From NCBI GenBank assembly GCA_024692885.1, contig JAILLZ010000007.1, forward strand, positions 1 through 32,534: a DNA stretch of 32,534 nt, read 5' to 3'. Positions 17,760 through 26,612 of this stretch are shown here, one piece after another. Numbering within the stretch: position 1 is the first letter of the stretch; each line of letters opens with the position of its first letter. This stretch comes from Lachnospiraceae bacterium. Its GTDB lineage: Bacteria; Bacillota; Clostridia; Lachnospirales; Lachnospiraceae. The position numbers and the translations under genes are program-made. The notes below the pieces were generated by a model. It was not told the origin of the DNA. It was given only the letters and a program-made list of their open reading frames with translations, and made no database searches.

Positions 17760-19460
17760 TTATTCCTCGGTTCCGCCGCCGGCTTCGGCAGTGTGCTGTG
17801 TTACACGGAAGATTACGAACTCTGCCGGACGTGAAGGTGCAATACCGATATTGCAGATCAGGCGGCCATTCATAATGTCATCCTTCGACATTGTGGAAGC
17901 TCCTATTTCAACAAAATATGCCTCGCTTGGCGAAGATCCTGCCAACATGCCGTTTCTCCAAAGAGTATCTAAGAATCCTGATACAGTCATATTTACTCTC
18001 TGCCACAAAGCAGCATCGTTCGGCTCGAATACTACCCAGTTTGTAGCAGTCCTGATAGACTCCTCAACGAAGATGAAAAGTCTTCTGACATTGACATACT
18101 TGAATGCCGAATTTGTGCTGGCTGTGCGTGCGCCCCAAACTCTGATTCCCTGTCCAGGAAGTGCGCGAATGAGGTTGATGCCCTCAGGGTTTAAGATATC
18201 CTGCTCGTCCTTGGTGTAATTTACTGAAAGACCTGTACAGAATACAGCTTCATTTGCCGGAGCTTTGTGTACACCACGATTGATATCTGTCCTTGAGTAG
18301 ATTCCCATTACAGCTCCTGAAGGAGGAATGTATGCAGACTTGTTTGAAGCTCTGTCAAATACCTCGATCCAAGGATGATACATTGCTGCATATGTTGAAT
18401 CTATAATGCTTCGATAATTAATGAGTTCCTCAGGCTTTGTCATATCCTTCGGCATATCAAAAACTGCGAAACGGTTTTTAAGGTTCTCACAATGACCAAC
18501 CAGAGCAACTACTACTTCAGGCATAGTAACGCCCGGAACTGCGATCATGCTGATGTTGTCATTCTCTACGAATGATGCGATACCGGTTCTGTTTCCAGGT
18601 CCGTTATCCTCACCGATGAATGTTCCCGCATTAACTTTTCCGATGCTTCCGTCACTTCCGCCGTCAAGAGTAACAACACCTGCTGTTAAGCCTTCACCAA
18701 GGATTGCCTCAACAGGGTTTCCTGCTTCCTTAAGCTGATCGACTTTTATCTTTACGAGTTCACTCTTTGCCATTCTCGCATCGATGTAGTTTGGAGATGT
18801 CGGGTTGAAGTTAACCTCTGCATAGTTCTCAACCTCATCACCAGCTCTAACGCTGACATTTACTGTAACGAGATAAAGAACTGTCTTTGGAATAACTCCG
18901 TCATCAACAACTGATGCTGCAAAGTCTTTTTCGAAGGTGATTGTATCTTCGTAAATGGTAGCTATACGGTTGTACTCGCCATTCACTTCTACGATATCTC
19001 CCTCGCGGAATCCATCTGCACTTTTTGCTATATATCCGCTACCGCTCTCTGCGATAAGCTGTAATTTTCTTTTCTCCACCGTATCGAGAGAAATCTGAAT
19101 ACGGTTGCCCCATTTACCTTCGTTAGCTGCTTCCACCGTAAGAATTCCTGCTTTAGCGGTAGCTTTCTTAGCATCGTTAGGAATAACGCGGGCTATAAAG
19201 CATCTTGTTCCACCGTTTGCAAAGAACTGCTCAACGCTGTTTGCCAGATAACGATATTCACCGTGGGTAAACTCGCTTAAAAATCCGCCGTACTGACGTT
19301 TAAAGCTCTTTATATCAGTGACAAGCTGCGGTGCTCCCTTTACGGGACCTTTCTCGGCAAGTCCAACAAATCCTGCTGTACTTGTTCCTACGCCTTCGAT
19401 AGATCTGGGCGAATTATCATATTCCTCAACATATACGCCCGGTGATAAATATTCAGCCAT
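17760..19460 (-). CDS. contractile tail sheath protein
   Basis: MAEYLSPGVYVEEYDNSPRSIEGVGTSTAGFVGLAEKGP...YIPPSGAVMGIYSRTDINRGVHKAPANEA...INLIRALPGQGIRVWGARTAS...YVNVRRLFIFVEESIRTATNWVVFEPNDAALWQRV. ATG at 19460 with AAAGGAGATAGTA upstream preferred over the GTG at 19490. Confidence 0.97.
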   Translation of the reverse strand: MAEYLSPGVYVEEYDNSPRSIEGVGTSTAGFVGLAEKGPVKGAPQLVTDIKSFKRQYGGFLSEFTHGEYRYLANSVEQFFANGGTRCFIARVIPNDAKKATAKAGILTVEAANEGKWGNRIQISLDTVEKRKLQLIAESGSGYIAKSADGFREGDIVEVNGEYNRIATIYEDTITFEKDFAASVVDDGVIPKTVLYLVTVNVSVRAGDEVENYAEVNFNPTSPNYIDARMAKSELVKIKVDQLKEAGNPVEAILGEGLTAGVVTLDGGSDGSIGKVNAGTFIGEDNGPGNRTGIASFVENDNISMIAVPGVTMPEVVVALVGHCENLKNRFAVFDMPKDMTKPEELINYRSIIDSTYAAMYHPWIEVFDRASNKSAYIPPSGAVMGIYSRTDINRGVHKAPANEAVFCTGLSVNYTKDEQDILNPEGINLIRALPGQGIRVWGARTASTNSAFKYVNVRRLFIFVEESIRTATNWVVFEPNDAALWQRVNMTVSGFLDTLWRNGMLAGSSPSEAYFVEIGASTMSKDDIMNGRLICNIGIAPSRPAEFVIFRVTQHTAEAGGGTEE

Positions 19461-19497
19461 TACTATCTCCTTTCTTTGGGCCTTTGCCACTTAATTC

Positions 19498-19878
19498 TCA
19501 ATTAACCTCGGTTTGACCGGGATATGTGATGGATATCACTCCACCATACATGCACATACAGGTGCATTCATTGGAAAGACATGGGTTTCCTCCCGCAAGT
19601 GTCTTTGCCTTATTCCCCGGTATCCACGCCGTTGTTGCGGGCACACAGGGCTGCGGTGTCAAAACACCCAGTGCCGCTGCTGTTGCTGCCGCCACCTGTG
19701 GATTTGCGGGATTTTTGCACATTCCCATGGTCGGTATATTAACCATAGGTCTTGCATCCTGTATCGTAGCAACCGGCTTCCCCTTTATCAGGAACTTCTG
19801 CTGGCTTGTAACCATAAGTTGTCCGCCCACATCTCCGAAAGGGCACATAAGCTTTGCGGTTGCTGTTACATAACTCAA
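19498..19878 (-). CDS. PAAR-like (DUF4280-type) spike tip protein, Cys-rich
   Basis: 126 aa: SYVTATAKLMCPFGDVGGQLMVTSQQKFLIKGKPVATIQDARPMVNIPTMGMCKNPANPQVAAATAAALGVLTPQPCVPATTAWIPGNKAKTLAGGNPCLSNECTCMCMYGGVISITYPGQ. Start codon is TTG (GAGAAGACTTGAGTTATG), overlapping the upstream TGA. Confidence 0.85.
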   Translation of the reverse strand: MSYVTATAKLMCPFGDVGGQLMVTSQQKFLIKGKPVATIQDARPMVNIPTMGMCKNPANPQVAAATAAALGVLTPQPCVPATTAWIPGNKAKTLAGGNPCLSNECTCMCMYGGVISITYPGQTEVN

Positions 19879-20663
19879 GTCTTCTCCACCTCCTCACGAT
19901 CAACCGGATTCTCGAATTTCTTTGCTTTTTGAAGCATCTCATGGGTCATCTCGTTAAAATCGCCTTTGATGTAATACCAGCAGCCGTCTTTCAGGTATCT
20001 CAGGATCACCGGTGTTTCCGGTGCCTGTCTCCTCATGGCGATTCGATACGTTCCCCCTTCTTCCACATTTCCGAATACAATTCTGCAAATCGGCGCATTT
20101 ACCGAAAACGGTTCTTTCAGCGGATATCTGAGCTTCATCTTTTTTGCATCGATGTTTTTTTCTATCTCGATATGTTCAAATGTCTCTTCCTGCGCATGCA
20201 GGATTCCATAATGCACATCTTCAAGATATCTGCTGCCCTCCATCTGAAATACGCTCATCTCCTGACGCCTTGCATTGTAGTCGCTTATGCAGCATCTGGG
20301 TTTTGTAAGCCCTATTGCCTCTATCTCGGAAAGCTTTGGAATCCTCCCGGTAATCTCTACAGTATTCAAGTTTACCAGGCTTCTTCCGTCCGGTATGAGA
20401 TAGACGATTGCCAACGGCTCGTTTTCATTCATAAGCTCGTATCTGATTTTTGTTGTCACCGGATAATACCCACGAACCTTTGTGAGAAGATCAAAATCCT
20501 CTCTGCCGGTATCCAGAAGAATGAATGTGCCCTCTCCCCTCTTTTCCGGTCTGATTGGTTCTCCGTTCCTAAAGAAATTAATATCTCTTTCCGGAACAGC
20601 ACGTCCGTTAGTGGTATCTACCAGCGAGATAACCAAATCGAGCTTGTAGGAAATGATCGACAC
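19875..20663 (-). CDS. unknown beta-rich protein encoded between cap and PAAR genes
   Basis: 262 aa; N-terminus MSIISYKLDLVISLVDTTNGRAVPERDINFFRNGEPIRPEKRGEGTFILLDTGREDFDLLTKVRGYYP looks like a beta-sandwich/carboxypeptidase-regulatory-type domain. GTG start after GGAGG. Confidence 0.65.
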   Translation of the reverse strand: MSIISYKLDLVISLVDTTNGRAVPERDINFFRNGEPIRPEKRGEGTFILLDTGREDFDLLTKVRGYYPVTTKIRYELMNENEPLAIVYLIPDGRSLVNLNTVEITGRIPKLSEIEAIGLTKPRCCISDYNARRQEMSVFQMEGSRYLEDVHYGILHAQEETFEHIEIEKNIDAKKMKLRYPLKEPFSVNAPICRIVFGNVEEGGTYRIAMRRQAPETPVILRYLKDGCWYYIKGDFNEMTHEMLQKAKKFENPVDREEVEKT

Positions 20664-20666
20664 CCT

Positions 20667-21269
20667 TTATTGACCTCCTTCCATATCCTGCTCTCCGGTT
20701 ACATGCAGTCCAAACTGTGCTTCCGTTACGCGTGGCGTATCGATAACAACTTCACTCGACAGGAATACGGGTGCTGCTTTATAAAACAGGCTTATCTGAT
20801 ACGGCTTATTGATTGCCTGCCACACCCTGACCTTTTCCTCAAGGCTTATCTTCGCTTGAGACAGCACTATCGGGGGCTCCTGTGTATCGAGCCAGGACTG
20901 CAACTGGTTCGGCAGCACCGAGGAATTGTCATTCACTATCTGCGCCGCCTTACCTATTATCTTTTGTACATCCGGGTCTTTGAGGCCCATCTGGCCTCCC
21001 CCGTTTATAAAAAGCATGTAGTAAAGACCGTAAGGTCTCGGAGGTTTCTGTAACTGCACCCTGCCTTTTCTAATTGTTGGGGGCAAAGCTACATTCATCT
21101 CCTCCCTGATATCGTAAAGGTACAATCCCACGATATAGTCGACGTCCTGCGACGCCGGGGATGAGATTTCGATGTTGTTCGGAGACGGAATCGGTTCCGG
21201 ACACATCTTTTCTCTCAGTACCTTGCATATGTAATTGCTCACATCCGAAATGATGGGATAATCTGCCAT
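20667..21269 (-). CDS. DUF4255/Pvc16-like CIS cap protein
   Basis: 200 aa: YPIISDVSNYICKVLREKMCPEPIPSPNNIEISSPASQDVDYIVGLYLYDIREEMN...RPYGLYYMLFINGG...LEEKVRVWQAINKPYQISLFYKAAPVFLSSE; typical of Pvc16 N-domain proteins. Confidence 0.88.
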   Translation of the reverse strand: MADYPIISDVSNYICKVLREKMCPEPIPSPNNIEISSPASQDVDYIVGLYLYDIREEMNVALPPTIRKGRVQLQKPPRPYGLYYMLFINGGGQMGLKDPDVQKIIGKAAQIVNDNSSVLPNQLQSWLDTQEPPIVLSQAKISLEEKVRVWQAINKPYQISLFYKAAPVFLSSEVVIDTPRVTEAQFGLHVTGEQDMEGGQ

Positions 21270-21278
21270 AATATCACC

Positions 21279-24200
21279 TTAACTGTTGTTTAAAAATGCT
21301 ATGAACTCCAATGCTCTTGCCTTAACATCCGATGTCACGCAAACAGCTATCTGTGTCTGTGGAATCGGCTCCTCCTCACAACTGAAGTAGGTTAAAGCAT
21401 CTTTCTCTCTTATGTAAGTCACGGTCTGTCTCACTGCCTTACCTGTCAGCGAACGTCTCTGTCCGTCTGCGTTCTTAACGACATCGCTTCCAGACAAAAA
21501 CGTGAGATTGCTTCCGTTTCCGGTCATTGTTGTCTCTTCCGTGCTTCCATAGTAAATGTATCTGTATATTGTCACATCACCTATGGCTTTCAGGCTTACA
21601 TATTCCGTATTTCTGTCTGCCATATATTGATCGTAAAGATAAAACAGATCATTCAAATGTGCTCTGGCCACCTGTGCCGCATAAGCACCGGCCACTGTGT
21701 TTCCATCATTTCCCAACATGGAAAACGCTGTAATCACCGCTGCGAGATCCTCGTCTGAAAGTGATGACAACGGACCTCCGAAGAAATCATCCAAAGCCGC
21801 ATCCAATCCGTTCACGGAATACAAATCTATTCCGTTTCCGGTTCCACCATCATCAGCATCTGCTGCAGCTTTATCCAATATGTTTTTCATCAAAGCGTTG
21901 TTGCCGCTGTCTTCTCCCGAACCGCTTCCGCTTCCTGAACTACTTCCGCTTCCTGAGCCGCTTCCGCTTCCCGTTCCACTTCCGCTTCCCGAGCCACTTC
22001 CGTCTCCCGTTCCACTTCCGCTTCCCGTTCCACTTCCGCTTCCTGAGCCACTTCCGTCTCCTGAGCCACTTCCGTCTCCCGTTCCACTTCCGCTTCCTGA
22101 GCCACTTCCGTCTCCTGTTCCACTTCCGCTTCCCGAGCCACTTCCGTCTCCTGTTCCACTTCCGCTTCCCGAGCTGCTTCCGCTTCCTGAGCCACTTCCG
22201 TCTCCCGTTCCACTTCCGCTTCCTGAGCCACTTCCGTCTCCCGTTCCACTTCCGCTTCCCGAGCTGCTTCCGCTTCCTGAGCCACTTCCGCTTCCCGAAC
22301 CGCTTCCGCTTCCTGAACCGCCGCTCATTGAAGAGAGCTTATCCTGAAGCTTTGCGAGTGCATCCTTTGCTCCAAGTGCCGCCAGTCCGGATACAGCTGC
22401 TTCCAGCTTTGTGGTATCTCCGCCTCCAAGGGCTGATACCGCTGAATTGTAAAGTGAATCTATAAGTTTATCCTCACCTGCACCCATGGCTGCTCTCGCC
22501 TGTTCCTTTTCTCTGGTGGATGCATTTTCGGAATTCAAAATTGCATTGAGCTTATCTGTCTCGTCCGTTATTTTTTTCTTTACTTCCTCGATTTCGGCTT
22601 CCTTCTGTTTAGCTCCCTGAAGGTCGTTATTATCGAGGCAGCCCTGCTTTTCCTCCTCAAGCTCGTTCATCTCACTCTGAAGGTTTTGCAGGTCACTTCT
22701 TAAGCTTTCATTCTCTGCGAGTATCTGTTCAACCACATCCCTGAGCCACTCTATATGCTCGTCGTTCACTATGGTGCAGTTGGCCTTCGCATTGTCTATC
22801 TTTATCCAATCGTAAAGTTCTGTCGTCCAATCTATCCTGTCAAATATAAAATCCAGTGCTTCCGCCGGTTCCATACGTTTGCGTTTGGCATCTATCAAAA
22901 ATTCAAGTTCGGACCTGGCAGCTTCCATATCGTCATACTGCGCCGTCAGATATGACTCAGCCGCAACCGCTCCCGATGATCTGAGTGCCGTAGTGTATTC
23001 CTCGGAAACACCTGACGAAATTGCACTTTTGTATAATGTGTCCGCTTCCGGAAGAAATACGCTCTCAATCCTTGTATACTCGGATGACTGGTTTGCTATC
23101 AATCCATCACGGATGTTATACAAATCCATGAGTCCGTCCACCGCATCCTTTGAGGAGGATTCTATAACCGACATACTGAAGTCATATTCGTATCTTCCCA
23201 GTATGGTTTCTCCGTCTTCTATGAGTGAATTTGACAAGTGATCGTAATATGCGTTTGAAGCGCTCTCTTCGGCACTTGAAAAACCTTCTGTCTCTGAGAT
23301 TGAGGTTACAAATGTTCCGCTGTAAAAACCGACACCCTCAAGAAGCTTATCTCCCAAAGGAGTCATCAAAGCTTCAGGCTCCTGGATGAGTTGTCTGAAT
23401 ACCTCGGCTCGTCTTGTGGAATCCACTTTTCCCATAAGGTTGTAAACAACCTCAGCTCTCTCATTGTCCCCATTTGCCATCAGAGAATTGTATAATTCCT
23501 GAAGAGTTGCCAACCTGCTGTCACAAAGATCTGTCAGATCGTTATGAACATCATTGTCAAAGAAATCGTAAAATGCATTGTATACGTAGGTGTCCATATC
23601 CACGGATCGCTCCGCGTTATCCCCTTCTTCGTAGATATCTCCGCCGCCAAAAAGGCTTCTGATTCCCGATACAACCCTCTGTCCTCTCATCTTTAGGAAG
23701 TCCGCAAGCGAAGGTTCCTCTGCGTTTTCGTCCCCTGCATAAGCTTTTCTCAAAGCCGACAATTCAGGCAAATGATACAAATCATAAGGATCCGGATCGT
23801 CGAATCCGCCAACCACGGAACCCGTCTTTGCATCCAGCATCACACCATCCGCTCCGACTACCTTTGTGATGTAGAGTTCCGCCAACTCTTCCTCTGTGGC
23901 TGCAACTCCACTTTCAGGTCCCAAATCCTTAAGCCCTGCTGCATCGGTGATGTTTCTCCATGCACCGCCTGCCAGTTCCGAATAATAGTATCTCGTGGTC
24001 TGTTCAGACTCCGATGCGCTCTCATCAGCCTCTGCAAAAAGGTCGTCCGTCAAAGCCGAAAGAGCAATCAGATAAGTTCCGATAAACAGGGTGGAATTCT
24101 CTATATCATGGGTTGCCCTGTAATCCTTGTACTTTATTGCAGTTGAGGGATCAAAGGCTGCAAATGATCTCAACTGGGGAACAGCTATGATTCCCAGGAT

Positions 24201-24308
24201 TAGGGTTGCCACAAGTACAAGAGCGGCCAAGAGCTTATCAAAGCCCTTTTTATTCTTTTTTATCCTATACCTCGTATCCTTACGAACCTTGTAATCCTTG
24301 TCCCCCAT
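21279..24308 (-). CDS. membrane-anchored coiled-coil protein with Gly/Ser/Asp/Thr repeat linker
   Basis: N-terminal basic cytoplasmic tail then TM (KLLAALVLVATLILGIIAVPQL); large helical ectodomain, coiled coil (LAENESLRSDLQNLQSEMNELEEEKQG...), GSGSGSGTGD repeat, C-terminal domain. ATG at 24308 with AGAGGG upstream preferred over TTG at 24329. Confidence 0.8.
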   Translation of the reverse strand: MGDKDYKVRKDTRYRIKKNKKGFDKLLAALVLVATLILGIIAVPQLRSFAAFDPSTAIKYKDYRATHDIENSTLFIGTYLIALSALTDDLFAEADESASESEQTTRYYYSELAGGAWRNITDAAGLKDLGPESGVAATEEELAELYITKVVGADGVMLDAKTGSVVGGFDDPDPYDLYHLPELSALRKAYAGDENAEEPSLADFLKMRGQRVVSGIRSLFGGGDIYEEGDNAERSVDMDTYVYNAFYDFFDNDVHNDLTDLCDSRLATLQELYNSLMANGDNERAEVVYNLMGKVDSTRRAEVFRQLIQEPEALMTPLGDKLLEGVGFYSGTFVTSISETEGFSSAEESASNAYYDHLSNSLIEDGETILGRYEYDFSMSVIESSSKDAVDGLMDLYNIRDGLIANQSSEYTRIESVFLPEADTLYKSAISSGVSEEYTTALRSSGAVAAESYLTAQYDDMEAARSELEFLIDAKRKRMEPAEALDFIFDRIDWTTELYDWIKIDNAKANCTIVNDEHIEWLRDVVEQILAENESLRSDLQNLQSEMNELEEEKQGCLDNNDLQGAKQKEAEIEEVKKKITDETDKLNAILNSENASTREKEQARAAMGAGEDKLIDSLYNSAVSALGGGDTTKLEAAVSGLAALGAKDALAKLQDKLSSMSGGSGSGSGSGSGSGSGSGSSSGSGSGTGDGSGSGSGSGTGDGSGSGSGSSSGSGSGTGDGSGSGSGSGTGDGSGSGSGSGTGDGSGSGDGSGSGSGSGTGSGSGTGDGSGSGSGSGTGSGSGSGSGSSSGSGSGSGEDSGNNALMKNILDKAAADADDGGTGNGIDLYSVNGLDAALDDFFGGPLSSLSDEDLAAVITAFSMLGNDGNTVAGAYAAQVARAHLNDLFYLYDQYMADRNTEYVSLKAIGDVTIYRYIYYGSTEETTMTGNGSNLTFLSGSDVVKNADGQRRSLTGKAVRQTVTYIREKDALTYFSCEEEPIPQTQIAVCVTSDVKARALEFIAFLNNS
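21916..22323 (-). repeat. approx. 400-bp low-complexity tandem repeat (GTGDGSGSGSGS-type, 36-bp unit on a 6-bp base period)
   Basis: Encodes GSGSGSGSGSGSGSSSGSGSGTGDGSGSGSGSGTGDGSGSGSG...; alternating CCACTTCCGTCTCC/CGTTCCACTTCCGCTTCC blocks on the plus strand. Confidence 0.95.
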
Positions 24309-24349
24309 ATCATTCCCTCTGACTGTCAAAGAAAATCATCAGTTCATTT

Positions 24350-24371
24350 GTGTGTATTATACTTTACACAC
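24350..24371 (-). promoter_or_regulatory. candidate -10 box (TATAAT) embedded in a 7-bp perfect inverted repeat
   Basis: Minus strand GTGTGTA-AAGTATAA-TACACAC; TATAAT at 24361..24356, about 50 nt upstream of the ATG at 24308, in the largest intergenic gap (24330..24409). No good -35 at 17 nt; a TTGACT lies 36 nt upstream (24398..24403). Confidence 0.5.
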
Positions 24372-24409
24372 CTACACTCTTTCTGTACAAAAGTACTAGT
24401 CAAGAAACA

Positions 24410-26611
24410 CTACTCAGTTTGTTTTATTATTGCTCTGGCGTAGATGTCCGCCTTGGCATCATAAAGGTAATTCTTATCTGCGTCATAGCATTTGATTACG
24501 ACCTGATCTATGGACTCCTCCAATGCTTTCGGATATCTTATTCCTTCATCCACACCACATAACTCTTCAGAAATCAAAGCATGTCCATCTGCATCATATA
24601 CCACGAAATATTTCATGTTTTCTATGGCATTCGGTATAAGCTTAAATGTGACGGTCGTGTCATCCGAATTTTCTGTAAGTTCATAGCTTCCGACCTGATT
24701 TGGAAGTTCCGTTGTTCCCTCGTATGCAGGTATCAAAAGTTCACCCTGAAGTATTCCCGGATCTATCTCGCAATCTGCTATGAATGTATCTCCGTCGTAA
24801 AGTCTTATGATTACTTTTTCAACGTTGGCGGTAGCCGTCATAAGATGTGTTATGACACTGTCTGAAGCTGTTCTCTCGCCAACTTTTGTTCCGTCGCACC
24901 AAAGTTCGAAATCCGTAATGTTGTATTTGAAATCTTCAGGAACACTTATTCCCAAATCAAATACCAGGGTCTCATACTTCGGAACAATGTAATATGAGGC
25001 TCCCGAAATGTTATTTGCCACTACGAGCTGAGTCCCGAATTCATTTCCGAAATCTTCTCCGGTGAGTATCTTATCCAATGCTCCGCAGGTCAAACGGTTA
25101 AAGCTGTTTACATTCTGGCTGAAGGTAGTAAGTGCATCGAGTTCCTGTAGCTGTAAATCCTCGTAGGCATCAAGGATTGAATTGTATTCTGCTGCATCTA
25201 TCTCACCGAGCCTGTACTGTATTCCCGACTCCTTGTAGCCCTCTTCCTTATCCTGTCTCTGTTCCTGCAAAAGCGTGTATGTATTTCTAAGGCCAATGTA
25301 GGTATTGAATGCGTCTTCAACTTCGTCCTCTTTGTCGGACTCGGCGATCTTAAGCTCTGTCGTAGTGTTGTAATATTCTAAGATAGTGTCGTAAAGTGCA
25401 TTTGGGTCATCCTGCATATACCACGATCCGTCAGCTTTTCCTTTGAAAAGGGTCTTTGCAAAGCTGAATCTGATCGGCCAGATACCTATCTTGTAACTGC
25501 CTTCCCAATATCTGTCGATAGCCTTGAGAAACTGCTTGTTAGCCTGTTTCAGTTTTGTTTTGTTTATGGTCTTTCCTGCTACTACCGAATTATAGTATGG
25601 GGCAATTATAGCCATGTCCCCGGATTTCATATTGCTGCTTATTGCACTGTAGACCGTTGTAACATCAATGTAAGCAAGACTTTTGTTCGCTCTGCTTTCA
25701 TAGATTTCCGAATCGTTATCCAACGTATGTTGTTTAAGATACTTAAGGTCTTTTCTGTCCAGCTTATTTATGATATCCGTGGTGTAAGGTACCAAAAGCT
25801 TATAGTCGGAAAGTGTAGGGTCCGAAACATTGCCGTAATCATCCACAAAACCCACCAGCTTGGCTAACTTTTTACATGCCGCATTCGTAGAGCTTATGGT
25901 GGAAACTATCTTTGACTCTATGTCCTTTACTCCCTGCTCCGCCTCTTTTAAGTCAGCATCGTTTTTTTCTCCGGTAGCCACCATTGCCGCCACCTTAGCC
26001 TTCTTATCTTTTGCGATAAGCAGTCTTTCCTCATCCATTTCTATGGATTGACGCCCTTTATATATGGTGATATAGAGGTCTGTCACCTTCTCATTCAAAT
26101 CGAGTTTGAGCGCCTCTATCTCTTTTTTGGTTTCTCTTACCTCCTCCAATGCTTCCATAGGTTCATAGGTTGTCTCCCTTATTTCCTCAAAAGTGAGGTC
26201 CCTAGGAAAATCCATTGAAAAAAGGAATCTCCAGTGAAAATGTTTTACGTATTCTCTTTTTATCGCTGCGGACTTTACTTTGTTCTCATACTCGGCCTGT
26301 TTTTTTTCAAGCTTTTCGTTGAGATCGTCCAGTTTCACGCTTGTGGCATAGGCCAGCTTTTTTGCAGCATCCAAAGTGAGTGTCTTTGAAGGTACATGCT
26401 TTGATTCCGAACTCTCGGAAGTAGCAGTCGAGTTCGTTGCATCTCCCCAGCCACTGCCTGTACCCTGCTCTGAAGGCACATCAACGGTAACTGCTTTGGA
26501 TCTTCCCCCGGAAAAAAACACTATGACGCCGGCAAGAAGAAATGCTGTCGCGATAAACGCTTTCCACGGTATTCTTTTCTTTCTGATTCTTCTTACCTTG
26601 CGATCATTCAT
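24410..26611 (-). CDS. membrane-anchored TolC-like (outer-membrane-efflux-like) coiled-coil protein
   Basis: N-terminal TM (RIPWKAFIATAFLLAGVIVFFSGG); TLTLDAAKKLAYATSVKLDDLNEKLEKKQAEYENKVKSAAIKRE...ALKLDLNEKVTDLYITIYKGRQSIEMDEERLLIAKDKKAKVAAMVATGEKNDADLKEAEQGVKDIESKI...LRNTYTLLQEQRQDKEEGYKESGIQYRLGEIDAAEYNSILDAYEDLQLQELDALTTFSQNVNSFNRLTCG matches the TolC helical-hairpin pattern. ATG at 26611 with AAGGGG upstream. Confidence 0.65.
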   Translation of the reverse strand: MNDRKVRRIRKKRIPWKAFIATAFLLAGVIVFFSGGRSKAVTVDVPSEQGTGSGWGDATNSTATSESSESKHVPSKTLTLDAAKKLAYATSVKLDDLNEKLEKKQAEYENKVKSAAIKREYVKHFHWRFLFSMDFPRDLTFEEIRETTYEPMEALEEVRETKKEIEALKLDLNEKVTDLYITIYKGRQSIEMDEERLLIAKDKKAKVAAMVATGEKNDADLKEAEQGVKDIESKIVSTISSTNAACKKLAKLVGFVDDYGNVSDPTLSDYKLLVPYTTDIINKLDRKDLKYLKQHTLDNDSEIYESRANKSLAYIDVTTVYSAISSNMKSGDMAIIAPYYNSVVAGKTINKTKLKQANKQFLKAIDRYWEGSYKIGIWPIRFSFAKTLFKGKADGSWYMQDDPNALYDTILEYYNTTTELKIAESDKEDEVEDAFNTYIGLRNTYTLLQEQRQDKEEGYKESGIQYRLGEIDAAEYNSILDAYEDLQLQELDALTTFSQNVNSFNRLTCGALDKILTGEDFGNEFGTQLVVANNISGASYYIVPKYETLVFDLGISVPEDFKYNITDFELWCDGTKVGERTASDSVITHLMTATANVEKVIIRLYDGDTFIADCEIDPGILQGELLIPAYEGTTELPNQVGSYELTENSDDTTVTFKLIPNAIENMKYFVVYDADGHALISEELCGVDEGIRYPKALEESIDQVVIKCYDADKNYLYDAKADIYARAIIKQTE

Positions 26612-26612
26612 A

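Noticed and set aside
19854-21053. Plus-strand 399-aa ORF
   Set aside because: Fully antisense to the 262-aa and 200-aa CIS genes, composition is not protein-like and no ribosome binding site is apparent.
21916-22323. RTX-type calcium-binding repeats
   Set aside because: The motif is GSGSGSGTGD, not the GGxGxDxUx nonapeptide; more likely a flexible linker.
21697-22465. Plus-strand ORFs of 216 and 234 aa (PLPEPLPLPEPLPSP..., RFLSHFRLPFHFRF...) and minus 131 aa (AQEAEAAREAEVERE...)
   Set aside because: By-products of the 6-bp-periodic Gly/Ser repeat, which keeps several frames open; no RBS and no independent evidence.
24361-24403. Canonical sigma-A promoter using TTGACT and TATAAT
   Set aside because: The two hexamers are 36 nt apart, far from the 16-18 nt optimum, so only the -10/dyad is reported.
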